From: JBBTVO01 sp038063195
GTDB lineage: Bacteria; Patescibacteriota; Microgenomatia; Levybacterales; UBA12049
Length of the DNA stretch: 26,137 nucleotides
Assembly: GCA_038063195.1 (NCBI GenBank)
Contig: JBBTVO010000018.1
Location: forward strand, 1 to 26,137
Reading direction: 5' to 3'
Below the pieces are notes generated by a model. That model had not been told where the DNA came from and did no database searches. It saw only the letters and a list, made by a program, of their open reading frames with translations. This document shows, one piece after another, positions 20,503 through 26,137 of this stretch. Position 1 is the stretch's first letter. Every line of letters begins with the position of its first letter. Both the position numbers and the translations under genes were made by a program.

Positions 20503-21609
20503 CCTATATGTTAGCGGTTTTTCTTTAAGAACCGGCGTAAGCTCTAGCCTTCTTCTCTTTGTATCGACATTTGAAACTACTGCATCAATACTGTCTCCGG
20601 TCTTAAGAGTCATTGTAGGAGGAATTTTATCCTTTTTTATCGTCCCCTGCATTCCTTCTCCAAGATCCAGAACAGCTCCATTTGAACGTATTTCTATTAT
20701 TTTTCCAGTAACTTTTTTGTCTACCGGATAGTCTTTCATTCTTTCATCGAATGGATCTGATTTAAGTTTTTTTATTGACAAATTTACTCTTCTTGCTTCC
20801 TCATCAAATCCTATTACCTGTGCGTCCAGGGTATCCCCTCCGCTAAATTGCGAGTTGATATCAAGAACTCTATCCCAGGAAAGTTCAGAGACATGAATTA
20901 GTCCGTCCACCGCTTCCCCGTCGATTGGAACCGAAACGAAAAGTCCGTACGGAGTCACATTTGTGACCGTGGTCTTAACTCTTTCACCTGTCTTTAATGC
21001 TTTTGCCTGCTTTATAAAGTCTGCGGATGTGACAGCTTGGCTTTGTGAGAAAATGATCTTACTTGTATTCCTATCAGCTTCAATAATTATCGCTTTTATT
21101 TTGCTTTCTATCTGCGGAGTTTCATCGTTTGACTTGGCAAATGAAATCTGAGAGTTTGGTAAAAATCCCGAAATCCCGTCAGTGGTTGTTACTAAAAGCC
21201 CGCCTTTTATCGAATCGTTTACTGTAACATCAAGAACTGTTTTATTTTTCTGAAACTCGGAAATTTTACCCCAAAGCTTGTTGTTGAGAAAGCGGCGCAG
21301 AGAAACAACAGGATGTCCCATTTCAGATTCGACATTTAAGATCTGTACCGAAACAGTATCGCCTAGCTTAAAAGATGCCAAAAGACTGCTGAGAAGCTTC
21401 TTATCTTTCTCAAGAACCACTGCCTCAGCTTTTGCATTTATGTCCACACGGATCTCACCGGAAGTAATTTTGGTAACTTTTCCTTCAATTATGTCACCCT
21501 TGCGGAATGTGACAAGCGAGGATTTCTGCGAAGCCATAAGCTCCGCCATAGTTTGCGGTTTTTTGTTAGATGTTAATTGTTGCTTGTTGTTTGTTGTCGA
21601 AGACGCCAC
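20500..21609 (-). CDS. rpsA: S1-domain RNA-binding protein (ribosomal protein S1-like)
   Basis: A 369-aa protein with four S1 (OB-fold) domains: about 35-105 (GDIIEGKVTKITSGEIRVDI), 120-185, 205-280 (GERVKTTVTNVTPYGLFVSV, DGLIHVSELSW) and 290-365. Four domains are fewer than the six of E. coli S1 and typical of shorter bacterial S1 proteins. The predicted start is a GTG with AAGGAGG 9 nt upstream; an ATG four bases earlier is out of frame. The first ~20 residues (rich in Thr, Asn, Gln) are encoded by a 7-nt-periodic repeat. It probably helps mRNA bind the ribosome; in a genome with leaderless mRNAs its exact duties are uncertain. Confidence 0.85.
   Translation of the reverse strand: MASSTTNNKQQLTSNKKPQTMAELMASQKSSLVTFRKGDIIEGKVTKITSGEIRVDINAKAEAVVLEKDKKLLSSLLASFKLGDTVSVQILNVESEMGHPVVSLRRFLNNKLWGKISEFQKNKTVLDVTVNDSIKGGLLVTTTDGISGFLPNSQISFAKSNDETPQIESKIKAIIIEADRNTSKIIFSQSQAVTSADFIKQAKALKTGERVKTTVTNVTPYGLFVSVPIDGEAVDGLIHVSELSWDRVLDINSQFSGGDTLDAQVIGFDEEARRVNLSIKKLKSDPFDERMKDYPVDKKVTGKIIEIRSNGAVLDLGEGMQGTIKKDKIPPTMTLKTGDSIDAVVSNVDTKRRRLELTPVLKEKPLTYR
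21563..21597. repeat. 7-nt-periodic repeat inside the 5' end of the S1-domain gene
   Basis: Five heptamers in register, among them TTGTTAG, TTGTTGC and TTGTTGT (twice), cover codons about 5-16. They encode a Thr/Asn/Lys/Gln-rich N-terminal extension before the first S1 domain. Confidence 0.6.
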
Positions 21610-21618
21610 TCATTTATT

Positions 21619-21624
21619 CCTCCT
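21619..21624 (-). promoter_or_regulatory. Ribosome binding site deciding the GTG start of the S1-domain gene
   Basis: On the minus strand this reads AGGAGG, 9 nt before the GTG at 21609 and 5 nt before an ATG at 21613 that opens a short alternative frame. The full S1 reading frame requires the GTG. Confidence 0.55.
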
Positions 21625-21703
21625 TAACTTTTAGTTAATTCCATTGTACCACAGGAGAGGTTTTGGTACAAACAGAGGTTTTTTATTTAAACCAAGACTA
21701 AGC

Positions 21704-22213
21704 TTACCTTGAAGTGACCTTTATCATGTCGAGAGCAGTCTCTCCAGAAGCTCCCGTTGCTTTTGCATCAATTGAATAGACCACTCCCGAAGCCGGAGGA
21801 ACTTTCCAATTACATACATAGGGACTTGTATTTGCGCTGCATTCCATAATTCCGTTTACATAAAAATCAACTTTGCTGACTCCTACTGACTTGGGAACAT
21901 TTGCGACAATTGAAGTATCAACATTTGGTGTTACGATATCTCCGTTGAGGGGGCTTACAATACTTACCCTAAGCACAGTGCTTTGCTCAACCGAGGACGG
22001 TGCGGCTTTTTGAGCATAGTTTAAATATTGACTCACGATATATGGAGTTGCCACAGCAATCATTAGAAACGCAACTACGTAGGTCTTGGTAAATTTATCC
22101 TGAGTGCGGAACCAAGAATAAATGGATTTTGAGATATACCATGGAGAACTACCTTGCTTCACTCTTTTGTCCTCAGCTTTTGGAGGCGTGTTGTAAGTAA
22201 GTATTTCAGGCAT
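21704..22213 (-). CDS. Membrane-anchored Ig-like-fold protein
   Basis: A 169-aa single-pass protein. The ATG at 22213 is preferred over a GTG 6 nt earlier because a -10 box (TATAAA) lies exactly 7 nt upstream, as in other leaderless genes here. A cytoplasmic head of about 38 residues is followed by a membrane segment (about 44-62) and an extracytoplasmic bacterial Ig-like domain (about 80-169; VSIVSPLNGDIVTPNVDTSI, KVDFYVNGIMECSANTSPYV). The region around the helix (DKFTKTY, then TPYIVSQYL) closely resembles that of the CAP-domain protein at 172-1707, suggesting a shared anchor module. Role unknown. Confidence 0.78.
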   Translation of the reverse strand: MPEILTYNTPPKAEDKRVKQGSSPWYISKSIYSWFRTQDKFTKTYVVAFLMIAVATPYIVSQYLNYAQKAAPSSVEQSTVLRVSIVSPLNGDIVTPNVDTSIVANVPKSVGVSKVDFYVNGIMECSANTSPYVCNWKVPPASGVVYSIDAKATGASGETALDMIKVTSR

Positions 22214-22220
22214 AGCCACA

Positions 22221-22249
22221 TTTATAGTTATATTACATTAGATTCTCAA
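22221..22249 (-). promoter_or_regulatory. Promoter of the Ig-like gene (leaderless)
   Basis: On the minus strand, TTGAGA (22244-22249), a 17-nt spacer, then TATAAA (22221-22226), 7 nt before the ATG. Its -35 box overlaps that of the divergent TVP38-type promoter. Confidence 0.6.
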
Positions 22250-22271
22250 ATGCAAGAAAGTAAGATATAAT
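22243..22271 (+). promoter_or_regulatory. Promoter of the TVP38-type gene (leaderless)
   Basis: TTCTCA (22243-22248), a 17-nt spacer, then TATAAT (22266-22271), 6 nt before the ATG at 22278. The perfect -10 box and the spacing support a leaderless transcript; the -35 box is weak. Confidence 0.6.
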
Positions 22272-22277
22272 TGGGAA

Positions 22278-22928
22278 ATGTCGAAGAAAACATCAGCTCT
22301 GATACCGCTTGCGGCAATATTGGTAATCCTGTTTTTTATTTTTCTTTACTTTGTTTCCAAAGATTTCTCGTCAAATATTATTTTTATTTTGAATCATAAT
22401 CCATATCTTGGGCCTCTGCTTTTAATTTTGTGGAGAATAATCGGAATAATTATCCCTGCTATTCCTGCCGGAATTGTATCATTTGCCGCAGTGCCAATTT
22501 TTGGCTGGCTCGCAACTTATATTTACACGCTCTCCGGAATTATGATTGGCACTTCCATAAGTTTTTTTCTGGCGAGGAAATTTAGAGAGCCGCTTGTAGG
22601 CAAATTTGTCCCTCTTGCCAAACTTCATAAGCTCGAAGGAGAACTTTCCGAACGGAAAAGATTCATGGCAATAGTTGCAATAAGACTTTTTACAGTCCCT
22701 GTTATGGATTTTTCAAGCTACGCCGCAGGAATGACCCGGATAAGTTTCCCCAAATTTTTTCTGGCAACTGCTCTTGCTTCTATTCCCGATATTGCAATTT
22801 TTTATTTCGGGGAAAGACTGTACCAAACATTTTTTGGAAGATCGGTAATCGTGGCGGTCGCACTATTATTCCTTATCGCGGCTGGATATTTTATCGGAAA
22901 ACGCTTCTTCTTCGACAAGAATAAATAG
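22278..22928 (+). CDS. TVP38/TMEM64 (DedA-related, VTT-domain) membrane protein
   Basis: A 216-aa protein with about five or six membrane helices. The VTT/SNARE-associated core is recognisable: the short Pro/Ala reentrant segment IIIPAIPAGIVSFAAVPIFG (about 53-72), GIMIGTSISFFLARKF (about 86-101), and RLFTVPVMDFSSYAAGMTRI (about 135-154) with its conserved Arg. Related DedA-superfamily proteins move lipids or support membrane homeostasis; substrate unknown. It has its own divergent promoter. Its stop lies 2 nt from that of the convergent glycerophosphodiesterase. Confidence 0.88.
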   Translation: MSKKTSALIPLAAILVILFFIFLYFVSKDFSSNIIFILNHNPYLGPLLLILWRIIGIIIPAIPAGIVSFAAVPIFGWLATYIYTLSGIMIGTSISFFLARKFREPLVGKFVPLAKLHKLEGELSERKRFMAIVAIRLFTVPVMDFSSYAAGMTRISFPKFFLATALASIPDIAIFYFGERLYQTFFGRSVIVAVALLFLIAAGYFIGKRFFFDKNK

Positions 22929-22930
22929 TT

Positions 22931-23599
22931 TTATTTTTCAGCCAGAATCTTTTTTGCAAGTTCAATTTCGTCTGTCACGATATCTGTAATTCCGGCTTCT
23001 TTAAAATATCGCAAACCTTTTTCGTTATTTATCACTCCTGCCATAACTTTAAAACCGTGCTTTTCAAATAATTTTTTTAATCTTTTTAATCTTTCTCGTG
23101 ATATCATTTTTTGGAAAACTGGCTGGCTCCACTTCCATTCATCTATCCATCCCAAAAAAACTCCGTAAGATTTTTTTGGAGGTTTTACGAAAGATAAAAG
23201 GGGGAAATTTAAAAAAGGCATTACTTTCAATTTTGGATAATTTTTTTGTGCAGAAAGTGCGGATTTTATCATTACAGAAAAGCCAATTATATGCACCAAA
23301 TCCCACAAATTTTCTTCTCCAATTGCTTCTGCAACCTTTTTTACAAGAATTGGGGAATTACTTTTAAGCTCTACGAAGAAAGGCTTTTTTTTCTTTTTTA
23401 CATAGACCAAAAACTGGGACAAGGTAAGATCTTGCTCATCAAATTTGTAAATCTTGTCGTGGGAAATAATTACTTCTCCATTGGGCAATAGTCGGGCATC
23501 ACACTCTATACCCTGCGCTCCCATCGCAAAAGCTTTCTCAAAAGCCGCAATCGAATTTTCCCTCTCCCCTGTTTTCCTTCCTCTATGCGAAATTACCAT
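22931..23599 (-). CDS. Glycerophosphodiester phosphodiesterase
   Basis: A 222-aa GDPD-family enzyme that cleaves glycerophosphodiesters to glycerol-3-phosphate and an alcohol. Catalytic signatures are present: ISHRGRKTGERENSIAAFEK (His, Arg and Glu-Asn), GIECDARLLPNGE (metal-binding Glu and Asp) and VIISHDKIY (second His-Asp). The start MVISHRG at 23599 is chosen because TTGAAT-17 nt-TACTAT ends 7 nt upstream, matching the leaderless pattern; in-frame upstream starts at 23668 (ATG) and 23692 (TTG) would add up to 31 residues without known function. There is no signal peptide in the chosen form, so it is probably cytoplasmic. The family call is firm; the start is moderately sure. Confidence 0.87.
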   Translation of the reverse strand: MVISHRGRKTGERENSIAAFEKAFAMGAQGIECDARLLPNGEVIISHDKIYKFDEQDLTLSQFLVYVKKKKKPFFVELKSNSPILVKKVAEAIGEENLWDLVHIIGFSVMIKSALSAQKNYPKLKVMPFLNFPLLSFVKPPKKSYGVFLGWIDEWKWSQPVFQKMISRERLKRLKKLFEKHGFKVMAGVINNEKGLRYFKEAGITDIVTDEIELAKKILAEK

Positions 23600-23606
23600 T
23601 TTATGA

Positions 23607-23635
23607 ATAGTATCAAGATAATGATATTTATTCAA
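23607..23635 (-). promoter_or_regulatory. Promoter of the glycerophosphodiesterase gene (leaderless)
   Basis: On the minus strand, TTGAAT (23630-23635), a 17-nt spacer, then TACTAT (23607-23612); the ATG is 7 nt further. This position argues for the shorter form of the protein. Confidence 0.5.
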
Positions 23636-23643
23636 ATCTATAC

Positions 23644-23673
23644 TTGTAAAAACTGCTTGATTTCTCATATAAT
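23644..23673 (+). promoter_or_regulatory. Promoter of the methyltransferase gene (leaderless)
   Basis: TTGTAA (23644-23649), an 18-nt spacer, then a perfect TATAAT (23668-23673) 6 nt before the ATG at 23680. No ribosome binding site fits in between. Confidence 0.65.
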
Positions 23674-23679
23674 CTTTCA

Positions 23680-24366
23680 ATGACGAAAACAAAAATGATT
23701 ATTGAGCAGAAAGAATGGGATAAATACTGGACAAAGAAAAAAACAAAATCTCAAGCGGTTTATAGAATAATTGCAAGTTTATATAGACAGCTTATTATCA
23801 AAAGAGCGCTAAATCATTTCATAGAAAAAGAGTTTGCCAAGAACTCCTCCCTCCTCCATGCAGGTTCAGGCGGAGGACAAGTAGACGAAGACCTTTTGAA
23901 AAATTACAAAATTACTGCGCTTGATATTTCCAAAGAAGCTCTTAAACTTTACAAATTTTACAATGGGAATAAAGCAAAACTTATTCAGGCAAGTATTTTC
24001 GATATTCCGGTTAAAGCATCCTCATTTGACGGGATTTATAACTTAGGGGTTCATGAACACTTTACCCAAAAGGAAAACGAAAAAATCTTAAAAGAATTTT
24101 CAAGGATTTTAAAGCCCAACGGAAAAATTGTTCTTTTCTGGCCTCCAAAATTTGGTACCTCGGTAATATTCCTCAACTCTCTTCATTTTATTCTCAACAA
24201 TGTTTTAGGAAAAAAAATAAGGCTTCACCCTGAAGAAATATCTCTTGTTAAATCAAAACATGAAATTCAGTCATTTCTAAAAAGGGGAGGATTCAAGCTT
24301 AAAGAATTCTATTTCGGACCTTTAGATATGTTCACGCATTGTATAGTTGTAGCTAAGAAGACTTAA
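23680..24366 (+). CDS. SAM-dependent methyltransferase (class I)
   Basis: A 228-aa Rossmann-fold methyltransferase. Motif I appears as LLHAGSGGGQVDEDL (SAM binding, about 58-72), followed by ITALDISKEAL (acidic residue for the ribose), the Asp of SIFDIPVKASSFDGIYNLGV and the FSRILKPNGKIVLFWPP strand typical of Methyltransf_11/25 families. The substrate cannot be deduced; neighbours acting on glycans and lipids suggest a sugar or lipid acceptor. Its stop TAA overlaps the stop of the convergent ArnT/PMT-like gene in a shared TTAA. Confidence 0.88.
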   Translation: MTKTKMIIEQKEWDKYWTKKKTKSQAVYRIIASLYRQLIIKRALNHFIEKEFAKNSSLLHAGSGGGQVDEDLLKNYKITALDISKEALKLYKFYNGNKAKLIQASIFDIPVKASSFDGIYNLGVHEHFTQKENEKILKEFSRILKPNGKIVLFWPPKFGTSVIFLNSLHFILNNVLGKKIRLHPEEISLVKSKHEIQSFLKRGGFKLKEFYFGPLDMFTHCIVVAKKT

Positions 24367-26137
24367 AGAGAGGTGATAAAAGTTTCACAGAATTTATCGG
24401 TTTTCATTTTCTCAATTGCAAAATCTTCAATACTTAAAGAAGTAGGATATCGTTTCAAATTCANNNNNNNNNNNNNNNNNNNNNNNNNNNNNNNNNNNNN
24501 NNNNNNNNNNNNNNNNNNNNNNNNNNNNNNNNNNNNNNNNNNNNNNNNNNNNNNNNNNNNNNNTTCTCAATTGCAAAATCTTCAATACTTAAAGAAGTAG
24601 GATATCGTTTCAAATTCATACCTTTGCAAATTGAATCATTATATATTTTATAGCTTTCTCCCCCATCCTTAAGCCTTGGGATAGTAAGATGAGAACTCTT
24701 TTTATTTGATCCGCACTGCTCATCATAAAGTATTACTTCAATCTTTTCCGAGAAATCCAATGTATTATCACATCCTAAGAAATTTACATTTTTGAATTTA
24801 AAATTTTCTTTATCATAAATAGACTTTACTACTTCATAAGTATCCGAGTTATAGTTATTAGAATAATAAATATATTTTTTGAAAATGTCTCTTGCACTTG
24901 GTGAATAAATAACTATCTCTTTATCATTGGGAACGCTTGCAACATACTTTGACAAAAGTCTTACATGAAAATCAAAGTTTCCTTGCATAGGAAATTGGAA
25001 AAAATAAATATTGAAAAAATTAACAACAAGAAACAGATATAATACTCCAATCAATCCCCCTGATAAATATAGGTATTTCTTATTTTTAATCAAATTTAAC
25101 GCCTCAGCTAAACCCGCACCCATGAATATAGTTATGAAAGCAAAGAAAAGCGAGAGATGGATTGAAAAATTGTCAGTACTTGCAGAATGTGCAAGCTGAG
25201 GAAGAATCCCGGCTACCGCTATGCCTGATAACAACCAAAAGACTTTTCTTTTGTATGCAAATGCTGCTACCAAACCAAGAGCTAAGAAGATTGCGTCCAA
25301 AACATAGAATAATCCATGCCTAAAAATTGAAAAAAATTGATCTCCATTTATGAAAAGAAAATCAAACGATAAAGATTTCATAAATTTTGTTACTAATATA
25401 CGGGTAAAAATCGTTACTTTATTTTCCAAAACATTTGTTAAAGGATTTTGTATGGAGATTTTTCTTACATAATCTACTTCTTCGGAAATCAATTGAGAGC
25501 TTGGTGTTATCAGCTCTCCTACTCTTGACGGACCAGATGAATTAATAAGTGTTAACCCAAATAACAAAACAAGGAAAAGACATGAAATAAGAACAATCGA
25601 ATATTCTTTAAGATATTTCCTTTTATTTACAACGAAATAGACAAATAGAATACTTATTAATACAAAGGGAATAAAGCTGACTTTGGTTGCAACATATGAG
25701 TAAAAAGCTAGAAAAAATAAAGGAATAATAAATAAAATTTTTCTCCCCTTTAAAACCAGCAGACAGTAAAATGCGAGAAGATAGAAAAAAATTGCGGGAG
25801 CCTGCTCATAGGAAGTCCTTCCCATGTAAATTGCCCAGGGATTAATGGCTGCAATAAAAGATGAAGCAAGTCCAACTTTCTTATCAAAAAGTCTGGATGA
25901 AACAAGATATATAAGAAGAACAGAGGAAATACTAAGTACTGCAGTTGCAATTCTGGCATTAAAAAGGGAAAAATCAAAAGGGCCAACTGTCGGAACGAAA
26001 AGAAAGTACGGGAGCTCTGCCTGAGGAAGAGTATAGGAAGGATAATTAAAAATAAATCCAGATAAAGGACTCCAGTTGCCTGATATGTCTGTCCCCATAA
26101 GAAACATTGCTTTTGAATTAACAAGATATGTCAATTC
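24363..26137 (-). CDS. ArnT/PMT-like membrane glycosyltransferase, 5' end beyond the window, interrupted by an N-run
   Basis: This is the C-terminal and central part of a GT-C glycosyltransferase of the ArnT/PMT type (polyprenyl-phosphate sugar donor). About eight or more membrane helices are visible; blocks such as NARIATAVLSISSVLLIYLV and INPWAIYMGRTSYEQ resemble the family. The start is not in the window. The reading frame enters 100 Ns (24464-24563). The 55 bp on both sides of the Ns are identical, so if the copies are merged the frame continues through DFAIEKMKTDKF to a TAA at 24363-24365, giving a natural C-terminus. The substrate is unknown; it probably glycosylates a lipid or protein at the outer face of the membrane. 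Confidence 0.8.
24409..24618. other. Probable false scaffold gap flanked by an identical 55-bp overlap
   Basis: Positions 24409-24463 and 24564-24618 are identical, separated by exactly 100 N. This is typical of two contigs whose overlapping ends were joined with a default-size gap. Merging them restores an open, sensible end of the ArnT/PMT-like gene, so the real sequence probably lacks both the Ns and one copy. Confidence 0.85.

Noticed and set aside
24373..24600. 75-aa plus-strand frame across the Ns
   Set aside because: It consists of the duplicated overlap and unknown bases, antisense to the ArnT/PMT-like gene.

Overview
This window looks like part of a small-genome, AT-rich bacterium of the Patescibacteria/CPR type, possibly a Microgenomates-like lineage. 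That placement is inference from gene style and was not checked against any database. Supporting signs are single-pass surface proteins with minimal C-terminal anchors, a VirD4-like ATPase without secretion-system neighbours, a PIN/TRAM protein next to RadA, several apparently leaderless genes (a -10 box 6-9 nt before the ATG), and dense intergenic micro-repeats. No rRNA, tRNA, CRISPR array, transposase or integrase was recognised.

Layout. 172-3072 (minus): a secreted CAP/dockerin protein and transcription terminator Rho. 3073-3771: a non-coding stretch with structured element copy A. 3879-4571 (plus): a DUF11-type surface protein. 4659-6824 (minus): a VirD4/TraG-like ATPase. 6990-12036 (plus): a compositionally distinct, GC-richer cassette. 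It starts with a consensus promoter and a roughly 300-nt stem-loop-rich leader, then eight proteins of 32-111 aa (most with membrane segments), a Pro/Thr-stalk protein ending in LPPTGG plus a membrane anchor, a 414-aa single-pass protein, and a structured 3' region ending in a Rho-independent terminator. 12145-17260 (plus): two family 2 glycosyltransferases around a 1088-aa GT-C-like membrane protein. 17311-17515: structured element copy B. 17674-17817: a 47-aa leaderless ORF followed by more hairpins. 18160-21609 (minus): PIN/TRAM protein, RadA and an S1-domain protein. 21704-24366: a membrane-anchored Ig-like protein, a TVP38/DedA-type protein, a glycerophosphodiesterase and a SAM methyltransferase, arranged with compact divergent promoters. 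24363-26137 (minus): the 3' part of an ArnT/PMT-like glycosyltransferase, interrupted by an N-run that looks like a false scaffold gap.

The most unusual material is: (1) the 5-kb cassette of tiny membrane proteins, most with a small hairpin upstream of the ribosome binding site; (2) a non-coding element present twice, 14 kb apart, whose hairpin arms differ between copies in a way that keeps base pairing (CGGY loops); (3) degenerate repeats of strict 7-nt period at many gene boundaries and inside two coding regions; (4) a shared N-terminal membrane-anchor motif in two otherwise unrelated extracellular proteins. The cassette is the best candidate for an undescribed system. A surface-appendage or envelope complex and a filamentous-phage-like remnant are both conceivable, and the sequence alone does not decide between them.
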